A stretch of 9,683 nucleotides of DNA from an uncultured Veillonella sp. (GCA_900550175.1 URQX01000063.1:1-9683), one strand, 5' to 3'. Shown: positions 1 to 6,070, numbered from the stretch's first letter. The notes: generated by a model not told the origin, from the letters alone. Program-made: numbers and translations.

Positions 1-209
1 ACGTTTTTCATCATCGCCCCAAACTGTTCCCTTGCTAAACGACGCCGGTTATGAAGGGTATTGTAGTTAACCAAATATGCCGCTACTACGATAATTAGTG
101 CTAAAACTGCAATGGCCCAGTTCAAATAGGCCAGCAATAATAACAACAATACGATAACGGTAATAATGGTAACTTCTAAACCTTCCCATTTTCGTTGAAA
201 GGATTTCAT
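1..209 (-). CDS. gdpP: Probable GdpP-type c-di-AMP phosphodiesterase, N-terminal 69 codons (runs off left edge)
   Basis: Only the N-terminus is visible. It starts at an ATG (207-209) with a strong AGGAGG ribosome binding site at 215-220, five bases upstream. The 69 residues begin MKSFQRKWEG, followed by two closely spaced hydrophobic stretches (about residues 13-28 and 31-48) and then a basic cytoplasmic segment (HNRRRLAREQF). Two N-terminal membrane helices before a PAS-like domain is how GdpP/YybT proteins begin; the PAS, GGDEF-like and DHH/DHHA1 domains would lie outside the window. The upstream neighbour, 16 bp away, is a DUF2232 (YybS) membrane protein, and yybS-gdpP is a conserved Firmicutes gene pair, so the call rests largely on synteny. 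If correct, it hydrolyses cyclic di-AMP at the inner membrane. It could be another two-helix membrane protein; no catalytic residue is visible here. Confidence 0.72.
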   Translation of the reverse strand, partial: MKSFQRKWEGLEVTIITVIVLLLLLLAYLNWAIAVLALIIVVAAYLVNYNTLHNRRRLAREQFGAMMKN

Positions 210-214
210 AACGG

Positions 215-220
215 CCTCCT
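215..220 (-). promoter_or_regulatory. Shine-Dalgarno of the gdpP-like gene
   Basis: Perfect AGGAGG on the minus strand, five bases before the ATG at 207-209. It lies in the 16-bp gap after the DUF2232 stop codon (226-228), so the two genes are almost certainly co-transcribed. The site fixes the start of a gene otherwise cut by the window edge. Confidence 0.8.
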
Positions 221-225
221 TTCTA

Positions 226-1185
226 TTACAAGCTACGTTTTTGGAAACGCACTCGCATATCTAAAAACATATCTAAAATACCATATATAACGAGTGCCAT
301 TGGACTCATCACATACAGGAAGCCTATGATAGCAAACTTAAAGATGCCTGCCAAGTTATAAGACTTCATAATGGATAGCAAACATGTAATGCCATTTAGA
401 CCACATATCATGCCACCAAATAAGGCTATATTGAGGCCTATATCTGAAAGAATACCATTAGCATAGCCCAAGTACTGACCGCCATAGGCAAGGATAATAC
501 CTACTGCTAATGTACCAGCACCCCAAATCGGCATGCGCCATGTATCCATTGTTGGCAACGTACGCATAACACTATTTGTACGACGACCAATATAGCATAC
601 AAGCTTCGCTGAAATATAGGTTACGATTACATTAGCAGCAAACCAGTACGCTAAGAGCATACGCTTTGCTTGATCAAAAGCAAAATCTAAGCGGTTAATA
701 TACTCATTCATTTGCTCTTGTGTCATAGGTTGCTGTTTCACAGATTCAATAATAGCATTCTTAAGGTCTACATCAATCATATGATTAATCTGAGATAAAT
801 CAAAGGATGTAAGTCCTGCCGACACGAGAATCCCTATAAGGCTCGTTAACGTAAGTGCAATGGCGGGTATAACGATGAGCTTACCAAAGGACCAATTGGC
901 TCTGAAAGCTTCACCCAAGAAAATACTAGGCAAGGAATATGCCAAGATGGTTGCCATTGCCATTAATGGACCTACTAAAAGGGAAACAAGAACGAATGCC
1001 ACCACTGATGCAGCACAACTATATCGGCTGCCCCAACGGATACCAATGAGTGCAATCCCAGCAGGTGCAACCAAGGTTGCTAGCAAACTGAGGATAGGAA
1101 CCGTAGAACCTACTATGGTTAACATAACAACGATGGCCGATACAAATGCTGTCTCTACCATCGCTCTAGTATTTGTTTGTTTCAT
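226..1185 (-). CDS. yybS: DUF2232 (YybS-like) polytopic membrane protein
   Basis: A 319-residue, very hydrophobic protein with about eight predicted membrane segments: roughly residues 8-25, 27-49, 56-71, 74-91, 101-123, 175-199, 219-263 (probably two helices) and 281-308. A soluble acidic segment (about 125-172) separates the two halves. This architecture, with the basic C-terminus (RVRFQKRSL) and the position directly upstream of a GdpP-like gene, fits the DUF2232/YybS family, whose biochemical role is not established; some members resemble S-components of vitamin importers. The start is the ATG at 1183-1185 with GGAG at 1190-1193, a short four-base spacing also seen at other genes here. 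A near-consensus promoter lies at 1233-1261. It is the first gene of a probable yybS-gdpP operon and overlaps no other real gene. Confidence 0.82.
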   Translation of the reverse strand: MKQTNTRAMVETAFVSAIVVMLTIVGSTVPILSLLATLVAPAGIALIGIRWGSRYSCAASVVAFVLVSLLVGPLMAMATILAYSLPSIFLGEAFRANWSFGKLIVIPAIALTLTSLIGILVSAGLTSFDLSQINHMIDVDLKNAIIESVKQQPMTQEQMNEYINRLDFAFDQAKRMLLAYWFAANVIVTYISAKLVCYIGRRTNSVMRTLPTMDTWRMPIWGAGTLAVGIILAYGGQYLGYANGILSDIGLNIALFGGMICGLNGITCLLSIMKSYNLAGIFKFAIIGFLYVMSPMALVIYGILDMFLDMRVRFQKRSL

Positions 1186-1232
1186 AAATCTCCATTCTAA
1201 ATAAAAGAAGATAGATTAATTGGTATCTTTTA

Positions 1233-1261
1233 ATTATAACAGTTTAAAAAGGTAACTTCAA
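1233..1261 (-). promoter_or_regulatory. Sigma-70 type promoter of the yybS-gdpP operon
   Basis: On the minus strand, a -35 TTGAAG (1256-1261), a 17-bp spacer and a perfect -10 TATAAT (1233-1238) preceded by TG plus one base, making an extended -10. Transcription would start near 1226, about 40 bases before the ATG. An ATAGC-acc-GCTAT inverted repeat (1286-1298) lies just upstream and could bind a regulator, but this is inference. Confidence 0.8.
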
Positions 1262-1310
1262 ATACCCTATATAGTAGACAAATGCGATAGCACCGCTATT
1301 TATGGTAGAT

Positions 1311-1339
1311 TTAAAAGGTTCCTTTTAACATGTTAAAAG
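1311..1339. repeat. Overlapping inverted repeats TTAAAAGG / CCTTTTAA / TTAAAAG
   Basis: TTAAAAGG (1311-1318) is complementary to CCTTTTAA (1321-1328), which is also part of a perfect 18-bp palindrome, CTTTTAACATGTTAAAAG (1322-1339). The middle arm can pair with either neighbour, and the right arm is shared with the terminator stem at 1335-1366. This may be part of the termination region between rnj and yybS or a protein-binding palindrome; sequence alone does not decide. Confidence 0.6.
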
Positions 1340-1366
1340 TACCACACCATGAGGTGCGGTACTTTT
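1335..1366 (-). terminator. Rho-independent terminator of the RNase J gene (possibly bidirectional)
   Basis: On the minus strand the arms AAAAGTACC and GGTACTTTT plus an inner CACC/GGTG pairing (joined by one G-U wobble) form a stem of about 14 pairs around the loop TCAT, with the 3' arm ending in TTTT. It starts 16 bases after the RNase J stop codon (1382-1384). The A/T-flanked stem could also act on the plus strand, though no plus-strand gene needs it. Its 5' end in plus coordinates overlaps an 18-bp perfect palindrome at 1322-1339. Confidence 0.85.
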
Positions 1367-1381
1367 ATATATTGTATGTGA

Positions 1382-3517
1382 TTATACGTCTTGAATAATC
1401 GGCAAGATCATAGGGCGACGGCGAGTTTTATCATAGAAGAATTTACCCAATGCGTCACGTACGTTTTGCTTGATAGTAGTCCAATCTTTAATGCGTTGCA
1501 TTTCGCATTCTTCAAGAACTTGGTCTACGCGGTGTTCTGCAGCAATCATAAGTTCTTCTGCATCGCGTACGTAAACGAAGCCACGAGATACGAGGTCTGG
1601 ACCAGCCACGATTGTACCAGAAGCTTTGTCCATCGCCATTACAACGATAACCATACCTTCTTGAGCCAATTGTTGACGGTCACGGATAACGATGTTACCT
1701 ACGTCACCAACGCCAAGACCGTCTACGAAGATAGCGCCAGCTTGTACACGACCAGCTTTACGGCCACCATCTTTATCGAATTCAAAGATTTGACCATTAT
1801 CGCCGATAAGGACTTTCTTAGGATCTACGCCCATAGCAACACCAAGTTCACCATGGCGGCGCAACATGCGGTACTCACCATGAACTGGGATGAAGTATTC
1901 TGGACGAACAAGGTTAAGCATTGTTTTAAGCTCTTCTTGGCTCGCATGACCAGATACGTGGATACCACGATCTTTACCATATACAACGTGACAACCTAAT
2001 CGGAGCAAGTTATCGATAGTTCTACCTACAGCACCTTCGTTACCTGGAATTGGTGTAGCAGAGATGATAACTGTATCATTCGGTGCCAACTCTACAGTGC
2101 GGTGGTTGCTTGTAGCCATACGGGACAAGCCTGCCATCGGTTCACCTTGAGAACCAGTTGTTAAGATCATAATTTGGTCATCTGTGTAGTTGTGCATTAC
2201 ATCTACGTCGATGATTGTATTTGGTGGAATGTTCAAGTAACCGCGTTCTTGAGCGATTTCTGTAACATTTACCATACTGCGGCCCATAACGACAACCTTA
2301 CGGTTATACAGAACTGCCGCATCAATAGCTTGTTGGATACGAGATACGTTAGATGCGAAGGTAGCCAATACAACGCGGCCTTTCGCTTCTCCAACAGCTT
2401 GTTTAATAGCAGGACCTACGGAGCTTTCAGAGCCTGTAGTACCTGGTTTTTCAACGTTTGTAGAGTCAGACATCAACGCTAATACGCCTTTGTTACCAAG
2501 CTCAGCAAATTTGTGCATATCCATCAAACGGCCATCAACTGGCGTTTGGTCAATTTTAAAGTCACCTGTATGAAGCACAGTACCGATTGGTGTATCGAAG
2601 TACACAGCACAGGAGTCAGGGATGGAGTGGTTTGTTTGGATGAAACCAACATTTACAGAACCAATTTGAACTTCATCACCTGCAGCAATCGTGCGAAGAC
2701 ATTTTGGAGATACTTTATGCTCTTTGAATTTGCCTTCAATCAAACCACAAACGAGGTTTGTTGCATATACTGGGCAGTTAATTTCCTTCATAAGGTACGC
2801 CAAGGAACCAATATGGTCCTCGTGACCATGGGTAATTACGACAGCTTTCACGCGATCCTTATTCTCGATGATATAGCTCATATCAGGAATAACGATATCT
2901 ACGCCAAGCATATCTTCGCTAGGGAACGCAAGACCAGAGTCGAGAATAATGATTTCGTCCTCATATTGGAAAATGGTCATATTTTTACCGATTTCGCCAA
3001 GGCCACCTAACGGAATAATTTGGAACTTACCCTTGTTAGCGCCATTTGGTGTACGACCTACTAATTCCACAGGTGCCTCTTGATTGTTGCGATTTGTGGA
3101 ACGATTATTTGGACGATTGTTGTTACGGTTTTGACCATTGCGACCATTATTAGTTCTCGTATTACGTGTATTTTCACTACGTTCACCACGTGGTGCACGA
3201 GTTTGACGAGGTTTACGTTCTGTACGTTCTTGACCCTCACCTTGTTCAGCATTACGACGTGTACTGGTACGGCGTGTCGTATTTGTACGACCACCATTTG
3301 TATTTGTACGAGTATTTGTACGGCGTTGACGTGTTGTGCCTTCGCCTTCACCAGCGGCATGTTGACGAGTACGACCTTCGCCAGCAGGGCGACGTGTATT
3401 AGTGCGGCGGCGAGTTTGTTTATGTTCGCCTTCAGCCGCAGCTGTACGAGTAGCAGTTTTCGCTACTGTTGGTTCTGCTTTCACTTGTGCAGTAACCTGA
3501 TTATCTGTTGTATTCAC
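1382..3517 (-). CDS. rnj: Ribonuclease J with long basic low-complexity N-terminal extension
   Basis: RNase J is a metal-dependent 5'-to-3' exonuclease and endonuclease central to mRNA decay and rRNA maturation. Numbered from the preferred GTG start (711 aa), the metallo-beta-lactamase core begins near residue 163. It carries HGHEDH (H230, H232, D234, H235), the third-motif His in NHSIPDS (H297), TGDFK (D319), the beta-CASP segment with SGHAS (H524), and VHGEYR (H546). The C-terminus ends RRRPMILPIIQDV. The core plus C-terminal domain is about 548 residues, close to the usual 555 of RNase J, so the first ~160 residues are extra: a tract of Arg, Thr, Asn, Gly and Gln with RTNT/TRR-like repeats, predicted disordered. 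The start was chosen because a perfect AGGAGG (3522-3527) precedes this GTG by four bases. The frame stays open upstream to ATG at 3554-3556 and GTG at 3569-3571 (729 aa), which have poorer sites. All catalytic residues are present. Confidence 0.96.
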   Translation of the reverse strand: MNTTDNQVTAQVKAEPTVAKTATRTAAAEGEHKQTRRRTNTRRPAGEGRTRQHAAGEGEGTTRQRRTNTRTNTNGGRTNTTRRTSTRRNAEQGEGQERTERKPRQTRAPRGERSENTRNTRTNNGRNGQNRNNNRPNNRSTNRNNQEAPVELVGRTPNGANKGKFQIIPLGGLGEIGKNMTIFQYEDEIIILDSGLAFPSEDMLGVDIVIPDMSYIIENKDRVKAVVITHGHEDHIGSLAYLMKEINCPVYATNLVCGLIEGKFKEHKVSPKCLRTIAAGDEVQIGSVNVGFIQTNHSIPDSCAVYFDTPIGTVLHTGDFKIDQTPVDGRLMDMHKFAELGNKGVLALMSDSTNVEKPGTTGSESSVGPAIKQAVGEAKGRVVLATFASNVSRIQQAIDAAVLYNRKVVVMGRSMVNVTEIAQERGYLNIPPNTIIDVDVMHNYTDDQIMILTTGSQGEPMAGLSRMATSNHRTVELAPNDTVIISATPIPGNEGAVGRTIDNLLRLGCHVVYGKDRGIHVSGHASQEELKTMLNLVRPEYFIPVHGEYRMLRRHGELGVAMGVDPKKVLIGDNGQIFEFDKDGGRKAGRVQAGAIFVDGLGVGDVGNIVIRDRQQLAQEGMVIVVMAMDKASGTIVAGPDLVSRGFVYVRDAEELMIAAEHRVDQVLEECEMQRIKDWTTIKQNVRDALGKFFYDKTRRRPMILPIIQDV
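3083..3418 (-). other. Low-complexity Arg/Thr/Asn-rich segment of RNase J
   Basis: This part of rnj encodes about 112 residues made almost entirely of R, T, N, G, Q, E and A, with recurring RTNT, TNTR and RRTNT units. At DNA level an 11-bp unit GTATTTGTACG (plus strand) occurs exactly at 3279-3289, 3300-3310 and 3312-3322, consistent with growth by slippage or local duplication. The biased codons leave several other frames open on both strands, which explains spurious long reading frames here. A flexible positively charged RNA-binding or partner-binding tail is the natural inference. Confidence 0.85.
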
Positions 3518-3521
3518 AGTT

Positions 3522-3527
3522 CCTCCT
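3522..3527 (-). promoter_or_regulatory. Shine-Dalgarno that points to the GTG start of RNase J
   Basis: Perfect AGGAGG on the minus strand, four bases before the GTG at 3515-3517. The same four-base spacing is seen at the glycosylase gene (5950-5954 to ATG 5945), supporting its use. The in-frame upstream ATG (3556) has only an AGGTGAG about 11 bases away. If that upstream site is used, this one would sit inside the coding sequence. Confidence 0.65.
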
Positions 3528-3607
3528 AAAATTTTGTTCATTATTTTATTTAACATAGTTTCTTTTCTCACCTATCACTTGAATTGATCTATGCTATGGA
3601 GGCCACA

Positions 3608-3635
3608 CAAAGAAAAAGGCGCTAAAATACTAGCG
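3608..3635 (-). terminator. Terminator-like hairpin in the RNase J leader (possible attenuator)
   Basis: On the minus strand CGCTA (3635-3631), loop GTATTT, TAGCG (3624-3620) then CC and TTTTTCTTTG (3617-3608). The stem extends by two or three pairs beyond one A-C mismatch. A second TAGCG copy upstream (3664-3660) can pair with the same CGCTA and so compete with the hairpin, the arrangement expected of an attenuator. The stem is short, so termination may be weak. The tract ends 37 to 90 bases before the candidate rnj start codons. Confidence 0.4.
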
Positions 3636-3648
3636 TCTCGTCAAATGG

Positions 3649-3826
3649 GCGCAAAAATGCGCTATCAATTTTTGCCGTTCCTAGTGTTATTGTGACCATT
3701 TGCCATAGCAAATGAGTATATTGCCATCATTAGACATATCAGCCGCGACGGGTACGTTCTCTTCGTTCCAATCTAATAAGTTTCGCAATATAATCCGATC
3801 GATTTTGATGAAAGCCTCGCTTTCAT
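3649..3826 (-). other. Structured 5' leader of RNase J (three further hairpins)
   Basis: Between the upstream gene's terminator and rnj there is no convincing gene. The minus strand instead has a series of inverted repeats: ATGAAAGC-gag-GCTTTCAT (3808-3826, perfect 8-bp stem), CATTTGC-tatg-GCAAATG (3697-3714, perfect 7-bp stem) and GCGC-attttt-GCGC (3649-3662), followed by the terminator-like hairpin at 3608-3635. RNases that control RNA decay are often autoregulated through their leaders (known for rne of Escherichia coli), so a regulatory leader is plausible but inferred. A 27-codon Arg-rich open frame without a good start lies at 3739-3822. Confidence 0.5.
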
Positions 3827-3837
3827 ACGTTATGTCT

Positions 3838-3846
3838 ATTGTAACA
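3838..3846 (-). promoter_or_regulatory. Candidate extended -10 promoter for RNase J
   Basis: On the minus strand, TG, one base, then TACAAT (3843-3838): an extended -10 with five of six consensus bases. The -35 position falls inside the terminator hairpin of the upstream gene and is poor (TTTTGT at 17 bp). Transcription would start near 3831, right before the hairpin at 3808-3826. rnj needs a promoter downstream of that terminator, and this is the best I see, but it is not strong. Confidence 0.4.
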
Positions 3847-3895
3847 TAAAAATAGCGTTAACAAAAGAGGGTAGCCCCCATGTTAACGCTATTTC
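3846..3895 (-). terminator. Rho-independent terminator of the DUF805 protein gene
   Basis: Perfect 14-bp arms AAATAGCGTTAACA (3850-3863) and TGTTAACGCTATTT (3881-3894), with an inner GGG/CCC pairing in the loop. On the minus strand the stem runs into TATTTTTATG. It begins 14 bp after the stop codon of the gene at 3909-4988 and separates it from rnj. Confidence 0.88.
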
Positions 3896-3908
3896 AATAT
3901 ATCATATT

Positions 3909-4988
3909 CTATTTGTCATCATCTGGCATAGTTTTGTAAAAGCCTTCGATACGCCACACACCATTCTCTTCAATAACAGAAATATAGCGCTTCATCGGCG
4001 TGGATTCTACAACACCAGCGCCAACCTTTGTGGTTTGTAGGTTCGCCTCAAAGACAATGCGCTTCAAATCCCCTGTGCGACTCACCCGTGTAACACCTAG
4101 GGATACTACATCCACCTTTGGCGCCTGTTTCATGGACTCTAGCCATTTTTGTTTTTCTGTCGGGTTTGTACTAGCTTGGCTAATGATATAGGTGAAAGCC
4201 TTATCATAATCCTTGTTATTTACGGCATCAAAATAATTTTGCACAGAAGCTCGCGCTGCTTCCGCACTGCCTTCACCAACGATAGAGTTTGTAAGCCATC
4301 CGTCAGGGAATACCTCATTAGCTGGGCCCATCAAACGTAAAGATGCGCCAAATACACAAATTACAACCACAAGTATACCTACAAGAACGCGTGTTGTGAG
4401 AGCACTGCTCGTAGGAGATACTTTCATAATAGATGCCAACCGCTTGTCTATAACAAGATGCTGCAACGCACTACCATATTGATTGTCTTGAGACTGACCT
4501 TTTAAGCATAATAGACCTAATAAGATCAGTGGCCCTACAAAGGGAATGAAAAACAGCATCAATGTAGCACTACTTTTACCCGTATCATGGAGACGTCGTA
4601 TAGATAGCGCAATCAAAGGCATCAAGGAAACTAAGCTGAGTATGGCAACGATAAGACCAGCTAATCCGATTAGATAGGGCCCCGTTTGGAATATGGCTGT
4701 CAATCCATAAAACACCGCTAACAAGCCAATAATAGCAATATGCCACAACAACAGAAATTGGAAAAACTCCCTACGAGAGGCGCGTCCATCCGTATCCATA
4801 AACTTTTTCCCCATTACATAGAGGAATGTGTCCTGATAGCTTAACTGATAGTGAGACAACGGATAAATCACATCGCCTTCTGGCGCAATGCGCTCCACCT
4901 CTGTTGCCACCGTATACTGCCCACACGTAGGGCAAAACATAGCCGCCTCATCACAATAATGACGGCAAGCATCACAATACCGTTTCAT
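3909..4988 (-). CDS. Zinc-ribbon / DUF805 / NTF2-like-tail membrane protein
   Basis: A 359-residue protein with four recognisable parts. Residues 5-22 form a small zinc ribbon (C5, C8, C19, C22; an extra C12). Residues about 54-172 match DUF805: GRASRREFF, several membrane helices (about 77-100, 103-132, 141-161), the hallmark RRLHDTGKS (131-139) and a terminal NQYG. A further helix lies at about 201-219. Residues about 240-355 form an extracytoplasmic domain (NYFDAVNNKDYDKAFTYI, then beta-rich, ending GVWRIEGFYK) like the NTF2/DUF4878 fold. The zinc ribbon should be cytoplasmic and the tail outside the inner membrane. DUF805 has no settled function; a sensor or scaffold role is conceivable but not shown. 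The ATG at 4986-4988 is preceded by GGAGAG (4995-5000) at good spacing. It is probably monocistronic, with a strong terminator just downstream. No promoter is clear, so readthrough from the glycosylase gene is possible. Confidence 0.85.
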   Translation of the reverse strand: MKRYCDACRHYCDEAAMFCPTCGQYTVATEVERIAPEGDVIYPLSHYQLSYQDTFLYVMGKKFMDTDGRASRREFFQFLLLWHIAIIGLLAVFYGLTAIFQTGPYLIGLAGLIVAILSLVSLMPLIALSIRRLHDTGKSSATLMLFFIPFVGPLILLGLLCLKGQSQDNQYGSALQHLVIDKRLASIMKVSPTSSALTTRVLVGILVVVICVFGASLRLMGPANEVFPDGWLTNSIVGEGSAEAARASVQNYFDAVNNKDYDKAFTYIISQASTNPTEKQKWLESMKQAPKVDVVSLGVTRVSRTGDLKRIVFEANLQTTKVGAGVVESTPMKRYISVIEENGVWRIEGFYKTMPDDDK

Positions 4989-4994
4989 AAACTT

Positions 4995-5054
4995 CTCTCC
5001 AAAACTCTCTAAAACATGCTCTTAAAAGCTCTCTCCAAAACATTCTCTTAAAAG
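4995..5054. repeat. Imperfect tandem direct repeat before the DUF805 gene
   Basis: Two copies of a 24-26 bp unit, 5005-5028 and 5029-5054, differ by a 2-bp indel (CC) and one substitution. Each contains aaaacat-g/t-ctcttaaaag. A partial third copy (ctctccaaaac) at 4995-5005 overlaps the ribosome binding site of the gene. On the minus strand the repeat gives recurring GGAGAG/AGAGAG purine blocks, so it duplicates Shine-Dalgarno-like sequence in the leader. Its origin is probably local duplication. Confidence 0.7.
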
Positions 5055-5066
5055 CGCAAACGCTTT
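5051..5066 (-). other. Small hairpin between the glycosylase and DUF805 genes
   Basis: AAAGCG-TTTG-CGCTTT, a perfect 6-bp stem with a 4-base loop, continuing TTAAGAG on the minus strand. It could be a weak terminator for the glycosylase gene, which ends about 90 bp upstream, but the T tract is short. A second weak inverted repeat, TTATC-aaaaa-GATAA, sits about 20 bp to the right in AT-rich DNA. I see no convincing promoter in this gap. Confidence 0.35.
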
Positions 5067-5153
5067 AATACTTAAGAACTTATCAAAAAGATAATATTAT
5101 TTCATCAATTTGTTTAATTTACATTTTATTCTACCATTATGTATCAAACCATA

Positions 5154-5945
5154 TTATCGCAAATAAGTATCTACAGCCTCAGCAAATCCTTGTCGATAGA
5201 GATTAGCTCCACCATTTGCAGGATGGCGCAAACCAATGGCAGATAGACCAAATTTGCCCATTGTATCAGCAGATTTTTGTCCTACTGCGAGCATAAGAGG
5301 TTCTACACCGCCTAGTTCAAAATGTAAATCTAACAAGCGTTTTGTATACTCCCAACCTACTTGTTGTTCTCTATCCGTAGGTGTACGGTTAGTCAATGGG
5401 TTGCCATCCTTATGTGGGTGGAATGGGAATATATTCCATAGCAATGTATCATAGGTATTGATACCCTTTTCAACAATGGCACTCCATACTACAGTGTCAG
5501 TAGGTTCATTAAAACCATCCTTTTGCTGTGTTCCTTTTAACAAAGAGCTAGTAGGTGAACTAGTACGTTCCAACTGAATAGGAGTTACATCCTTCGCACG
5601 AATGGTTTTGTGCTTATCTAATAACATTCTTTCACAAGTTATGGCAATACCGGTGAAACGTCCCCCTTGATACCCTACAGCCTCAGCTACCACAAAGACC
5701 TTAGCTCGACCCAAGCGCGGCAATAAATAAGCGACTAAATTATCTCGGCGCACCTGTGCCGCATCAAAGCCCTTTGTGACAATCTCTAAATCAGGATTTA
5801 CCTCACCCCACGGATTATGAACAAGACTCCCCGAATACTGGGAGAGCCAATCTACAAAACCGCGCACCTTCTCTACGCGCTCTGTCTCAAAGGACCCTAT
5901 ATATTCATCAAAAAACAAGATCTTCTCTAACTCAAATAAAGACAT
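5154..5945 (-). CDS. Uracil-DNA glycosylase superfamily protein
   Basis: A 263-residue soluble protein. It carries the signatures of a bacterial branch of the uracil-DNA glycosylase fold: AEAVGYQGGRFTGI (residues 87-100, the counterpart of the GEAPG active-site loop), an N-E-P-T-D-T-VVW segment (146-154), WNIFPFHPH (170-178) and the second catalytic-loop motif RHPANGG (240-246), where H241 would lie near the flipped base. Such proteins excise uracil or related damaged bases from DNA at the start of base excision repair. Only one cysteine (C104) lies near motif 1, so the four-cysteine iron-sulfur cluster of family 4 enzymes is absent. Motif 1 has Val where GEAPG has Pro, so activity and substrate are uncertain. 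The ATG at 5943-5945 has GGAGG (5950-5954) four bases upstream. It lies between a terminator (6032-6065) and the DUF805 gene, so it probably has its own promoter. Confidence 0.82.
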   Translation of the reverse strand: MSLFELEKILFFDEYIGSFETERVEKVRGFVDWLSQYSGSLVHNPWGEVNPDLEIVTKGFDAAQVRRDNLVAYLLPRLGRAKVFVVAEAVGYQGGRFTGIAITCERMLLDKHKTIRAKDVTPIQLERTSSPTSSLLKGTQQKDGFNEPTDTVVWSAIVEKGINTYDTLLWNIFPFHPHKDGNPLTNRTPTDREQQVGWEYTKRLLDLHFELGGVEPLMLAVGQKSADTMGKFGLSAIGLRHPANGGANLYRQGFAEAVDTYLR

Positions 5946-5990
5946 ACAGCCTCCAATTTAAATTTTATACGTTATTACCGATATATATCT

Positions 5991-6019
5991 ACTATACATG
6001 ATAATTACACGAATTGCAT
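5991..6019 (-). promoter_or_regulatory. Weak candidate promoter of the glycosylase gene
   Basis: On the minus strand, ATGCAA (6014-6019), a 17-bp spacer and TATAGT (5991-5996). The -10 matches five of six bases but the -35 only three. The surrounding DNA is AT-rich, so chance is likely. It is listed because the gene needs a promoter between the terminator at 6032-6065 and its ATG. Confidence 0.3.
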
Positions 6020-6024
6020 AAGAA

Positions 6025-6070
6025 ATATAAAAACCACCCAAGGACGTCGAAATACTTGGGTGGTTCTTTT
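6025..6070 (-). terminator. Terminator of the ABC importer operon (bidirectional form)
   Basis: Perfect 11-bp arms AACCACCCAAG (6032-6042) and CTTGGGTGGTT (6055-6065) around a 12-base loop. On the minus strand the stem is followed by TTTATATTTCTT; on the plus strand by CTTTTAA. It lies about 130 bp beyond the ATPase stop codon, giving an unusually long AT-rich 3' untranslated region (6066-6195) in which I see no supported gene. Confidence 0.82.

Noticed and set aside
1391..3010. Several plus-strand open frames (202, 102 and 165 codons) opposite the RNase J core
   Set aside because: The minus strand encodes an unmistakable RNase J with all catalytic motifs; the plus frames lack recognisable domains and good starts.
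3080..3529. Long plus-strand open frame (149 codons, Thr/Cys-rich) opposite the RNase J N-terminus, and other frames nearby
   Set aside because: These are shadows of the low-complexity Arg/Thr/Asn codons on the minus strand; no ribosome binding site, and the composition is not protein-like.
4972..5043. 23-codon minus-strand frame overlapping the start of the DUF805 gene (possible leader peptide)
   Set aside because: It consists of translated tandem repeat units and has no ribosome binding site.
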